Source: Paenibacillus sp. MAHUQ-63 (GTDB taxonomy: Bacteria; Bacillota; Bacilli; Paenibacillales; NBRC-103111). Taken from it: 64,000 nt of DNA. The stretch is taken from the NCBI RefSeq assembly GCF_028765165.1, contig NZ_JARADB010000005.1, positions 62,001-126,000 on the forward strand, in the 5' to 3' direction. Both the position numbers and the translations under genes were made by a program. Positions 33,734 to 41,402 of the stretch are shown one piece after another. Position 1 is the first letter of the stretch. The number at the start of each line of letters is the position of its first letter. The notes beneath the pieces are model-generated. The model saw only the letters and a program-made list of their open reading frames with translations. It was not told the DNA's origin and made no database searches.

Positions 33734-35782
33734 CTACAACCGCACTTCGCTATCGGCGGCTGTAGCGGTATCCGAATGTCCCTGCTGCAGCTGGTACATT
33801 TGATAATACCGGCCGTGGAGCGCCATCAGCTCCTCGTGGTTGCCCCGCTCGACGATCTCCCCGTGGTCGAGCACGAGAATTTGGTCGGCGCTCTTGATCG
33901 TCGACAGGCGGTGCGCGATGATGAAGGTGGTCCGACCCTTCGACAGCACCTCGAGCGCGGCCTGAATGACCGCCTCGGTTTCCGTGTCGATGGAGGCCGT
34001 CGCCTCATCGAGGATCAGGATCGCCGGGTCGAACGCCAGCGCCCTGGCGAACGAGATCAGCTGCCGCTGCCCGGCCGACAGCGTGCTGCCCTTCTCGATC
34101 ACGGGCTCGTCGAAGCCGTGCGGCAGGCTTTGAAACATCTCCGCTGCGCCAACCTCGCGCAGCGCCTGCTCCACCCGTTCCCGGGTGATGGACGGATCGT
34201 CCAACGATACGTTGGAAGCGATCGTCCCTGTGAACAGGAACGGGTCTTGAAGCACGATGCCCATGTGCTGCCGGAGCAGCTGTTTGGGCATCTCGCGGAC
34301 ATCGCGGCCGTCGACGGTGATGCGGCCTTCATTCACATCGTAGAAGCGGAACAGCAGATTCAGGATGGAGCTTTTGCCTGACCCGGTATGCCCGACAAGC
34401 GCTACGGTCTGCCCCTGTTTCGCCTCGAAGGAGATGTTCTTCAGCACGTCTTCCCCTTCTTTGTAAGCGAACCGGACGCCCTCGAACTTCACGTTGCCCT
34501 GATAACGCTCCGCCTTCCCTTCTGCTACGGCCAAGCCGCGCTCATCCAGCAGCTCGAACACCCGGTCCGCCGATACGATGGCTCTCTCCAGGTTCGGCAG
34601 CTGGTTGACAATCCCGACCATGGGGTGGAACATGCGGTTCAAGTAATCCACGAATGCGTACAGCACGCCCACCGTGATCAGCGAGTGCAGCGAGCTGCCC
34701 CCGACGTACCAAATCAAGCCAAAGAAGAACAGATTCCGCACCACGTTCATCAGGTTATGTGACGTGAGCGAGTTCAAGCTCAGCAATTTGTTTTGATACT
34801 TCGTATACTCGTCGTTCAGCTGTTCGAATTCCTGCGTCGTTTCCTTCTGCCTGCGGAACGTCTGGATAATCGTCATCCCTTGGATCGCCTCATTGATCAT
34901 TCCGTTAATGGACCCGATCCGTTCGCGAATCTCGTGATTATAGTGAGACGCGTACTTGCGGTACACAATGATCCAAGCATACAGCAGAGGAAGGATCGGC
35001 AGCGTAAATAACGCCAGGCGGTAGTCTAGAATAAATAAAGCAATAATGATGCCGACAATATAGATCGTACCCGTAAAAAAGTTCGCCAACACTTGCACGT
35101 ATAGGTCCTTCACCGACTCGGTGTCGTTCGTAATCCGCGACACGATTTTACCCGCCGGCTGGTTGTCGAAATAGTTGATCGGCAGCCGCTGAATTTGGGC
35201 GAATACGTCGCTGCGCATGCGCTGGATAATCCGGTTCGCCGCCGATTGCAGCAGATACCGCTGGCCATACGTGAAACCCGCTCCGATCACGATAAGCCCA
35301 AAATAAAGGCCGGCGAGCTTCATCAAGCTAATAAATTCCGGCTTGTAGAACGTGTACAGCTCGGCAACGCTCAGCTTCTGGACATCGTACTTAGCCTGTT
35401 CCGTCCCTTGCCTGATCGCCAGCTTGCCATCTCCGGTCAGCGTTCGCGCTCCGTCGAAGGCAATCGGCCCGTTCACCCATACGAATTGGGTGCCCACTTG
35501 AAGAATGCGAACCTCCTGCCCGCGCAGCTCCCCTGCCGCGAAGTGGTCGCTCCGCTTATAGAAGCCTCCGCCTCTCGGCACCGCATGCTCCGTCTGCACC
35601 GCCGATGTCGTCTCGTACCACGGCTTCTCGATGCCGAGAATATGCGTATCGATCATTTTCTTAGCGATGAAGGGCCCCGCCAGCTCGGTCGCAACAGCGA
35701 CGGATAAGCACAGCAGCGCGATGAGCAGCGGCTTCTTGAAGATCGCGGCGTATTGAAATAATCGTAATCCTGTTTGTTTCAT
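33734..35782 (-). CDS. bmrD: heterodimeric ABC multidrug exporter subunit, BmrD-like
   Basis: About 682 residues, close to the 673 of B. subtilis BmrD (YheH). A transmembrane half with an unusually long extracellular loop after the first membrane helix (about residues 45-130) is followed by an ATPase domain with Walker A GHTGSGKSSIL, signature STLSAGQRQLISFARAL and Walker B ILILDEATASIDTETE (Glu present). It pairs with the upstream gene product to export drugs or peptides. ATG 35782 has AAGGTGAG seven or eight bases upstream; a GTG a few codons earlier overlaps that site. It is second in a two-gene operon. Confidence 0.88.
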   Translation of the reverse strand: MKQTGLRLFQYAAIFKKPLLIALLCLSVAVATELAGPFIAKKMIDTHILGIEKPWYETTSAVQTEHAVPRGGGFYKRSDHFAAGELRGQEVRILQVGTQFVWVNGPIAFDGARTLTGDGKLAIRQGTEQAKYDVQKLSVAELYTFYKPEFISLMKLAGLYFGLIVIGAGFTYGQRYLLQSAANRIIQRMRSDVFAQIQRLPINYFDNQPAGKIVSRITNDTESVKDLYVQVLANFFTGTIYIVGIIIALFILDYRLALFTLPILPLLYAWIIVYRKYASHYNHEIRERIGSINGMINEAIQGMTIIQTFRRQKETTQEFEQLNDEYTKYQNKLLSLNSLTSHNLMNVVRNLFFFGLIWYVGGSSLHSLITVGVLYAFVDYLNRMFHPMVGIVNQLPNLERAIVSADRVFELLDERGLAVAEGKAERYQGNVKFEGVRFAYKEGEDVLKNISFEAKQGQTVALVGHTGSGKSSILNLLFRFYDVNEGRITVDGRDVREMPKQLLRQHMGIVLQDPFLFTGTIASNVSLDDPSITRERVEQALREVGAAEMFQSLPHGFDEPVIEKGSTLSAGQRQLISFARALAFDPAILILDEATASIDTETEAVIQAALEVLSKGRTTFIIAHRLSTIKSADQILVLDHGEIVERGNHEELMALHGRYYQMYQLQQGHSDTATAADSEVRL

Positions 35783-35835
35783 TCCGGTTCTCACCTTCTT
35801 TTCCCCAGATATCTATCATCTAATCAAGCATAAAG

Positions 35836-37581
35836 TTATACCTTTGTTTGCTCCTCTAGCTGCTGACGGTCATACTGCTCATTATACCAGCCGCCGAGCG
35901 CCAGAAGCTGCTCATGCGTCCCTTCCTCGACGATATACCCCTCATCGAGCACAATAATCCAATCCGCATGCTGCACCGCCGACAAGCGATGCGTAGTAAT
36001 CAAGGTCGTCTTGCCTGCGCGTTCCGAACGAATGCCGCGGATAATTTCCGCCTCTGTCTTGGCATCCACCGCGGAGAGCGCATCGTCCAGCATGAGAATC
36101 TCCGGATCGACATACAGCGCCCGCGCAATGGAGACCCGCTGCTTCTGACCGCCGGACAGGGCTACGCCCTTCTCCCCGACCATCGTCTCCAGCCCCTCCG
36201 GCAGGAATTCGACGTCCTTGCGGAAGGCGGCAAGCTCCAATGCTTGAATAAGCTGCTCCTCCGTACCTTCGCTGCGGCCGAACATGATGTTTTCTTTCAC
36301 CGTTTTGGAGAAAAGTATCGGCTCCTGCGGCACATACCCGATCCAACCGTGGACGGTTTCGATGCTCAACTGCTCGACCGGCGTATCCGAGATCGTAATG
36401 GATCCCTGGCCTAGCGGATACTCGCGCAGCAGCTGCTTAAGCAGCGTCGTCTTCCCGCTGCCTGTGCGGCCCACGATGCCCAGCGTCTGCCCCCGCTCAA
36501 GATGGAAGGAGATCCGCACGAGATTATCGATGGACGATGACGGGTAGCGGAACGTTACATCTGTGAAGCGAATGGAGTTCGGCAGCAGCAGCGTCGTCGC
36601 ATTCGGGGCGTCTTGAACGTCCGGCTTGTAGCCCAGCGTTTCATTCACCCGGTCAAGCGAGGCATTCCCGCGCTGCATAATGTTCATCAGCTCGCCGATC
36701 GCGAACATCGGCCAGATCAGCATGCCAAGGAACGTATTGAAGGAGACCAGCTCCCCAAGCGTTAATTCACTGTGAAAAACCATATACCCGCCATAGCAAA
36801 GCCCGATCAAATAGGAAATACCGACGAGAATTTTGACCGTTGGTTCAAAAAGAGCGTCGATCAGCGCCACCGCGATATTTTTGCGGAATACGTCGTCCGT
36901 CATCGCCTTGAAGCTTTGCTCACTGGCCTTCTCCTGAACGAAAGCGCGGATCACCCGCACCCCGGCGATCGTCTCCAGCACCCGGTCATTCATTTGGCCG
37001 AAAGCATCCTGAGCGCGAATGAATCTCTCATGAATGCGCCCCCCGTAAATCGTAATCGCGGCCGCCATGAAAGGCAGCGGCAGAATCGAGGCGAACGTCA
37101 GCTTCCAAGAGATGAAGAAGCCCATCATACTCAGAATAGTCAGCATGAACAGCGTAGAATCCACGAACGTCAGAATCCCGAACCCCGCTGTCGTCGAGAC
37201 CGCCTGCAGGTCATTCGTCGCTCTGGCCATCAGATCGCCAGTGCGGTTGCGCTCATAGAAGGTTGGCGTCATGCGCAGCAAATGTCTCATCAGCCGGGAA
37301 CGCAGCACGCGTTCCAGCACGAAGGCTCCTCCGAACAGCTGATACAACCAGATGTAGGACAACCCGTAACCGGCTACGATGAGCGCGCCCCAGAAAGCCA
37401 GCAGCTGGAACAGCTTGCTGCCGGTCAGCGTTCCCATGTGAATGCCGTCGATCGCGTAGCCGATCAGCTTCGGCGGGATAACATCGATGATGCCGACGAT
37501 GATCAATAATCCGATGGCGATCGTGTATCTTTTCCAATTCATGCGGAAGAACCACGCTAATTTTTTCAATACCGTAAACAT
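35836..37581 (-). CDS. bmrC: heterodimeric ABC multidrug exporter subunit, BmrC-like
   Basis: About 581 residues, similar in length to B. subtilis BmrC (YheI, 585). It has six membrane segments and an ATPase domain with Walker A GRTGSGKTTLL, signature VALSGGQKQRVSIARAL and Walker B ILMLDDALSAVDAKTE, where the usual catalytic Glu is Asp. In heterodimeric exporters one site is degenerate in just this way. It starts at ATG 37581 behind AAAGGAGTGA. It is preceded by a leader peptide ORF and two tandem terminators, so expression is probably attenuated and induced by translation-blocking drugs, as known for bmrBCD. Confidence 0.9.
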   Translation of the reverse strand: MFTVLKKLAWFFRMNWKRYTIAIGLLIIVGIIDVIPPKLIGYAIDGIHMGTLTGSKLFQLLAFWGALIVAGYGLSYIWLYQLFGGAFVLERVLRSRLMRHLLRMTPTFYERNRTGDLMARATNDLQAVSTTAGFGILTFVDSTLFMLTILSMMGFFISWKLTFASILPLPFMAAAITIYGGRIHERFIRAQDAFGQMNDRVLETIAGVRVIRAFVQEKASEQSFKAMTDDVFRKNIAVALIDALFEPTVKILVGISYLIGLCYGGYMVFHSELTLGELVSFNTFLGMLIWPMFAIGELMNIMQRGNASLDRVNETLGYKPDVQDAPNATTLLLPNSIRFTDVTFRYPSSSIDNLVRISFHLERGQTLGIVGRTGSGKTTLLKQLLREYPLGQGSITISDTPVEQLSIETVHGWIGYVPQEPILFSKTVKENIMFGRSEGTEEQLIQALELAAFRKDVEFLPEGLETMVGEKGVALSGGQKQRVSIARALYVDPEILMLDDALSAVDAKTEAEIIRGIRSERAGKTTLITTHRLSAVQHADWIIVLDEGYIVEEGTHEQLLALGGWYNEQYDRQQLEEQTKV

Positions 37582-37614
37582 CGGGACAATCACTCCTTTA
37601 CTTGATTATTCGCA

Positions 37615-37651
37615 CAAAAAAAGGCATACCGCACGCAGCGATATGCCTTTT
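37615..37651 (-). terminator. second tandem terminator in the bmrC leader
   Basis: On the minus strand AAAGGCATATCGC pairs with GCGGTATGCCTTT (one mismatch) around TGCGT, followed by TTTTTTG. It ends about 35 bases before bmrC. Confidence 0.85.
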
Positions 37652-37657
37652 CCCAAT

Positions 37658-37695
37658 AAAAAAGCGCTCGTTACGAACTTCTTCGTAACCCGCGC
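37658..37695 (-). terminator. first tandem terminator in the bmrC leader
   Basis: On the minus strand an 8-bp stem (GTTACGAA/TTCGTAAC) sits on GCGC/GCGC and is followed by TTTTTT. Part of its 5' arm (GCGGGTTAC) can instead pair with GTAACCCGC inside the leader ORF, a candidate antiterminator. Confidence 0.85.
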
Positions 37696-37739
37696 TCCAT
37701 CAGCGTATATGAAGGGTGGCAGCAGCCGAACGAACTCCT

Positions 37740-37847
37740 TCAAGGCGCTTTCGTTCCGGCAGACAGGCGGGTTACTTCGTATGAAATTAGTTGGTGAGTT
37801 GCTTGGCGATTCAACTGTACATGCCCGTCTGTAAACAACACAATCAT
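37740..37847 (-). CDS. 35-residue leader peptide upstream of bmrCD
   Basis: ATG 37847 has a strong GGAGGG eight bases upstream. The frame runs 35 codons (beginning MIVLFTDGHVQLNRQ) to TGA. Its 3' half contains GTAACCCGC, complementary to the 5' arm of the first terminator, and AAAGCGC near the stop, complementary to the 3' arm (GCGCTTT). This layout is that of a ribosome-controlled attenuator and corresponds in position to the B. subtilis bmrB leader peptide, though the sequence is not recognisably the same and it is shorter. The function is inferred from position and RNA pairing. Confidence 0.65.
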   Translation of the reverse strand: MIVLFTDGHVQLNRQATHQLISYEVTRLSAGTKAP

Positions 37848-37927
37848 CTTGAAACCCTCCTTCTTGACCGCAACCGCTTGCGTCCTCATCATTTCCAAAA
37901 GTTGTATAACTGCGCTTACAGAGGTGA

Positions 37928-37956
37928 TCTTAACACCCTAATCAAGCCTGTGTCAA
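37928..37956 (-). promoter_or_regulatory. sigma-A promoter of the bmr leader and operon
   Basis: On the minus strand a perfect TTGACA (37951-37956), 17 bp and TTAAGA (37928-37933). Transcription from here would give a leader of about 340 bases including the leader ORF and both terminators. Confidence 0.7.
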
Positions 37957-38067
37957 TCGGAGAAAAAGACTATAACCAACTATCCGAATTGTCACACATG
38001 TTTCAAATTCGCGCGGCATATTTATAGAATGTGGCGGTACACCTGGCATACAAGGGAGTGAATGTGC

Positions 38068-38244
38068 ATGGTCGACCAAGTGTTTGAATTGATAGGCTGG
38101 ATATTCGCGTTCGGGGTCATCATCGGGGGTGTCGTTGCGCTTATCGCCCGGTTTATTAAGCGGGATTCGACACAGTACGATATCGTTTTCCTGTGGGAGA
38201 ATCGTTACACGTTGGAAGAAATGGAGCTGGACGAGCCTGCTTGA
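38068..38244 (+). CDS. small single-pass membrane protein
   Basis: 58 residues. A hydrophobic helix near residues 6-30 (ELIGWIFAFGVIIGGVVALIARF) is followed by a charged tail ending in an acidic stretch (RYTLEEMELDEPA). ATG 38068 is preferred over the ATG at 38062 by spacing from AGGGAGTGA. It lies between the divergent bmr promoter region and a terminator. No family is recognised. Confidence 0.6.
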   Translation: MVDQVFELIGWIFAFGVIIGGVVALIARFIKRDSTQYDIVFLWENRYTLEEMELDEPA

Positions 38245-38265
38245 TCTATCGACATACGCACATCA

Positions 38266-38313
38266 CAAAAAGGGGTATCTCCAGGTCCGAAGATCTGGTA
38301 GATACCCCTTTTG
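38266..38313. terminator. bidirectional terminator
   Basis: AAAAAGGGGTATCT pairs with AGATACCCCTTTT around an inner CCAG/CTGG pair, with T tracts on both strands. Confidence 0.88.
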
Positions 38314-38330
38314 GCAGGTGTGCCAGGACT

Positions 38331-39173
38331 CTAGATGAGTCCCATCAGCAGGATAAACATACATATCGAGATCGCAAGCCGTACGAACGGCAAGGGCAAG
38401 GGCAAATTCGTTTGCGGATCCAGAAGATGCTGGATCCGGAGGTTCATGGACGTTTCCGCGAAGGAGGCGTGGGATAAAGATAAGTGCATTCTTGGCGTTT
38501 GCTTCAGCAGCTTGAGCAGCGCGCTGCCCAAATCCGTAGTCTGGCTCATTTGACCGATGGCATACTGATCGGCACGGAGCTCGATCATAATCGGGTATTT
38601 GCGCTCCAGCCACGCGAAGATCGGGATATACCACATCGCTTTGGAGATGACCGAAAGCAGGAAAATCGCCAGCGGGTCGCGATGCTTCAGATGGCTTTTC
38701 TCATGCTCGATCACCGCTTGAAGCTCGCCGGGCTCCAGCATGCTGAGCAGTCCGGTCGAAAGGATGATCCGCGGCTTCCGCAAGCCGATCGTCATCGCGA
38801 TCGGCTTCTTGGCCGAGATGACTTGCAGCTGGTGCTTAGCCAAGAGATGATCGACGCGATAACGCAGCGTCAAGGCCGCATCTTGATGCTTCTCAACCAG
38901 TTTCATCGCTTTCCATGCCTGGAACATTTGCCGAGCCGTTAAGAAGACGACGGCACTCAGCGTATAGAGGACAAGCGCATTCACAATCTGGAAGGCAATC
39001 GGGGCAGGCACATGAAGCTTTTCAAATAAAATCACGCACAAATCAAAGATGTTATAAGGCGATCTCCATCCCAAGAGGTGCTGGCACGCATAAAGCAGCA
39101 TCTGTACCAGCGCAACCCCTGACACGGCCAAAGAAGCAGCAAACAGCCATTTCAATCGCTTTTCCATCATCAT
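38331..39173 (-). CDS. M56-family membrane metallopeptidase (BlaR1-like)
   Basis: 280 residues with about four membrane segments. The zinc site HEKSH sits in VIEHEKSHLKHRDPLAIF, and the third ligand region in MIELRADQYAIGQM. There is no extracellular penicillin-binding sensor domain, so it is a bare protease. In BlaI/BlaR-type pairs this peptidase inactivates the repressor after a signal. It begins two bases after the stop of the BlaI-like gene, so the two form an operon. Confidence 0.85.
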   Translation of the reverse strand: MMMEKRLKWLFAASLAVSGVALVQMLLYACQHLLGWRSPYNIFDLCVILFEKLHVPAPIAFQIVNALVLYTLSAVVFLTARQMFQAWKAMKLVEKHQDAALTLRYRVDHLLAKHQLQVISAKKPIAMTIGLRKPRIILSTGLLSMLEPGELQAVIEHEKSHLKHRDPLAIFLLSVISKAMWYIPIFAWLERKYPIMIELRADQYAIGQMSQTTDLGSALLKLLKQTPRMHLSLSHASFAETSMNLRIQHLLDPQTNLPLPLPFVRLAISICMFILLMGLI

Positions 39174-39175
39174 GG

Positions 39176-39595
39176 TTACCGGTCCTTTTTCATTTCTTTG
39201 ATTTTTTGTTCCAACTGGTCGAGCAGCCCGGGATCCACTTTATCCAGCGCATCCACCATGTGGGTCACGGCCAAAGAGCCGAATTCCTCGATCAGGTCAA
39301 GCGTAAGCTCCTTCGACTGCGTTTCCATGAACGCTTCTTTGGTCACGACAGGCCGGTACAGCGAAGAGCGGGCAACCGACTTTTTCTGTAAAATGCCTTT
39401 GTCCACCAAGCGGTTCATCACGGTCATCACCGTGTTGAAATTGTTCGACTTCGCATCGTTGTCCAGCTTCAACTGGACGTCCTTGATCGTGAGTTCTCCG
39501 GCTTCGTTCCAGAGAATTTCCATTATTTTGGCCTCCAGAGGGCCGAAAAAGCGGTTAAGCCCGCTTCCTTCATATTTAAAGTTATGCATTTTCAT
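39176..39595 (-). CDS. BlaI/MecI-family transcriptional repressor
   Basis: 139 residues. A winged helix (LNRFFGPLEAKIMEILWNEAGELTIKDVQLKLDNDAKSNNFNTVMTVMNRLVDKGILQKK) is followed by a dimerisation helix bundle at the C-terminus. It is the first gene of a repressor-protease pair. A near-palindromic site of the MecI type lies 19 bases upstream of the start, so it probably represses itself. No beta-lactamase gene is nearby; the true target is likely elsewhere or just this operon. Confidence 0.88.
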   Translation of the reverse strand: MKMHNFKYEGSGLNRFFGPLEAKIMEILWNEAGELTIKDVQLKLDNDAKSNNFNTVMTVMNRLVDKGILQKKSVARSSLYRPVVTKEAFMETQSKELTLDLIEEFGSLAVTHMVDALDKVDPGLLDQLEQKIKEMKKDR

Positions 39596-39613
39596 AAGAG
39601 GCTCACTCCTTAC

Positions 39614-39628
39614 ACTACAAATTGTAGT
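39614..39628 (-). promoter_or_regulatory. BlaI/MecI-type operator
   Basis: ACTACAA-A-TTGTAGT is a perfect 15-bp inverted repeat that fits the TACTACA-TGTAGTA class bound by MecI/BlaI. It lies just upstream of the blaI-like gene. Confidence 0.65.
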
Positions 39629-39698
39629 AGGTACAGCGCCTGAAAGTCAAGACATATCGCCGGGAAGCAGGCATGACCAGCCCCTCCTGTCTGCCTCC

Positions 39699-39727
39699 TT
39701 TACATAAGGCGAAAAACAAGGTATAAT
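39699..39727 (+). promoter_or_regulatory. sigma-A promoter of the pirin gene
   Basis: TTTACA (39699-39704) and a perfect TATAAT (39722-39727) with a 17-bp spacer. Confidence 0.7.
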
Positions 39728-39777
39728 ACTTACATAAAATAAGTAATTAAATATTTTAAAGTAAGGGAGCGATGGCT

Positions 39778-40548
39778 ATGCATATACAAACTTTTTCCGC
39801 GGACCAACAAGGTACAGGGGCTTTTGACGGAGGCAAATTCCTGGAACAGCGCGCTATCAGCTTTCCCGGCGAGAAAACGGCCGTTGACCGCGTCGGCCCC
39901 CTATTTTACTGGGCATGGGGCCATGCGACCGATGTGGCGGAGATTGGCATGCATCCCCACAAAGCGTTCGAGATCGTCACCTATGTCATTGAAGGCCTTG
40001 TGGAACACCGGGATTCGCTGGGCTCATTGGAAACGGTGACGAACGGCGGGGCCCAAGTGATTCAGGCCGGATCCGGGGTCTTCCACTCCGAAGCGTTCCG
40101 GAGCGCAGGCACAGAGGGCATGCAGATCTGGTTCGAGCCCCACCTCAGCGAGACGGTGAAGAAGCCTGCGACCTACAATCAGTACGACCACGGCCAATTC
40201 CCGGTAAGCCGCCAAGAGGGCGTCACCGCGAAGGCTGTCATCGGCGGCAGTGCGCCTATTCAACTGGATACCGATGTGAACATGTACGATTGGCTTCTTG
40301 AGCCGGGCTCAGCGTTCGCTTACTCCCTCGATCCGAACCGCCAACTGGCCTTCCTCGTGATTAGAGGACAAGGCACAGCGGCGGACGGCAGCTCGCCGCG
40401 AGCGTTGACTCATAAGGAGTTCGTCATTGCAGGGACGGATCTTCCCGGCGGAGAAACCCTTCGCTTACAGGCCGATGCGGATCAAGGCATGCGTCTCATC
40501 GCCATCGACGTCCCGAAGGATCCGGGGTACGCGCTATACCGGAAATAA
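39778..40548 (+). CDS. pirin family protein (bicupin)
   Basis: About 256 residues. The pirin metal-site signature is present in WAWGHATDVAEIGMHPHKAFEIVTYVIEGLVEHRDSLG, plus the second-sphere VIQAGSGVFHSEAF (His and Glu). The C-terminal cupin has no obvious metal ligands. Bacterial pirins bind iron, and some have quercetinase activity; the role here is open. ATG 39778 is preferred over the ATG two codons upstream by spacing from GGGAG. The gene has its own promoter and terminator. Confidence 0.88.
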   Translation: MHIQTFSADQQGTGAFDGGKFLEQRAISFPGEKTAVDRVGPLFYWAWGHATDVAEIGMHPHKAFEIVTYVIEGLVEHRDSLGSLETVTNGGAQVIQAGSGVFHSEAFRSAGTEGMQIWFEPHLSETVKKPATYNQYDHGQFPVSRQEGVTAKAVIGGSAPIQLDTDVNMYDWLLEPGSAFAYSLDPNRQLAFLVIRGQGTAADGSSPRALTHKEFVIAGTDLPGGETLRLQADADQGMRLIAIDVPKDPGYALYRK

Positions 40549-40552
40549 GAAT

Positions 40553-40600
40553 AAAGGGCTATTCCGCCAGCAGTCAGCTGCTGAGGAATAGCCCTTCTTC
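40553..40600. terminator. bidirectional terminator
   Basis: AAAGGGCTATTCC pairs with GGAATAGCCCTT around an inner CAGCAG/CTGCTG stem, with T-rich sequence on both sides, between pirin and a convergent small gene. Confidence 0.85.
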
Positions 40601-40855
40601 TTATTCCAGGGATTGCAGTCTCGCTTCATCCTCATTCAAGGATTCGATCGCTTGCTGCACAGCCGGCGCATCGGATTGATCAGCCGCTTGGTCCAGCGAG
40701 TTCTCCGCTTTGCCTATGGCATTGCGGGCCTCCTGCAGCGTTTGCGGCGTAGGGTGCGACATGGCATGATTAACGGCTTGATGGACATTATCGACGGAAT
40801 TTTGTGCGGATGAGATCGGATTCTGTGACTGCAGGCTAGAATCTTGCTTGGTCAT
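40601..40855 (-). CDS. small soluble helical protein
   Basis: 84 residues with no signal peptide. It is rich in Gln, Ser, Ala, Asn and Glu, and predicted to be mostly helical with coiled-coil character (AVNHAMSHPTPQTLQEARNAIGKAENSLDQAADQSDAPAVQQAIESLNEDEARLQSLE). GGAGG precedes ATG 40855. No function is recognised. The composition resembles small stress- or spore-associated proteins, but this is only an impression. Confidence 0.6.
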   Translation of the reverse strand: MTKQDSSLQSQNPISSAQNSVDNVHQAVNHAMSHPTPQTLQEARNAIGKAENSLDQAADQSDAPAVQQAIESLNEDEARLQSLE

Positions 40856-40943
40856 AGTTGATGAGCCTCCTCAGAGTTGAAATCGTTACAAGGGCTTTAC
40901 TTAGCTTGAGGCATTTCCACCCCTTTTATACCCTTCGTTTCGC

Positions 40944-41402
40944 TCACTTCACTTCAACCCGCTTGACCGCCCAGCGCCGGTCGGAGACTTTCCAGACGAT
41001 ATACGCGCTGCTTGCTCCAAGCACATTCAGTATCACATCGTCAACGTCCAGACTGCCCACCCGCAGCACCATCTGCAGAAGCTCCAAGCCCGCCAGCGGA
41101 CCGGTAAAAAGCAGCAGAAACCCGCGGTACTCCCGAGCCCTTCTGAACAGGAGGGGAAGCAATAGCCCAAATGGCATGAACACGCCGATATTACCGAGCA
41201 CGTTGATGGTCCAGGTGCGTATCGGAAACGAGTCGAAGTGCCGGATGTACAGACCGATGGTCTGCAGCGGAATGACATTGTAGGCTAGCGATCCCTCCAT
41301 CCTCACACTTCGCCCAAAGCCGAGAAACATCCAATACACCAAACAACTCGTGTAACCGGTGAAAATCAGCCATAAGAGCAAACGGGCTTGGCTCCTTCTC
41401 AT
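40944..41402 (-). CDS. VanZ-family membrane protein
   Basis: 152 residues with four membrane segments. The VanZ core can be read: NVLGNIGVFMPFGLLLPLLF in the middle and GRAVSLDVDDVILNVLGASSAYIVW-like GSLDVDDVILNVLGA near the C-terminus. VanZ-type proteins are associated with glycopeptide tolerance or cell-envelope functions, but most are uncharacterised. The start overlaps the stop of the HtrA-like gene (ATGA), so the two are translated together. Confidence 0.85.
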   Translation of the reverse strand: MRRSQARLLLWLIFTGYTSCLVYWMFLGFGRSVRMEGSLAYNVIPLQTIGLYIRHFDSFPIRTWTINVLGNIGVFMPFGLLLPLLFRRAREYRGFLLLFTGPLAGLELLQMVLRVGSLDVDDVILNVLGASSAYIVWKVSDRRWAVKRVEVK

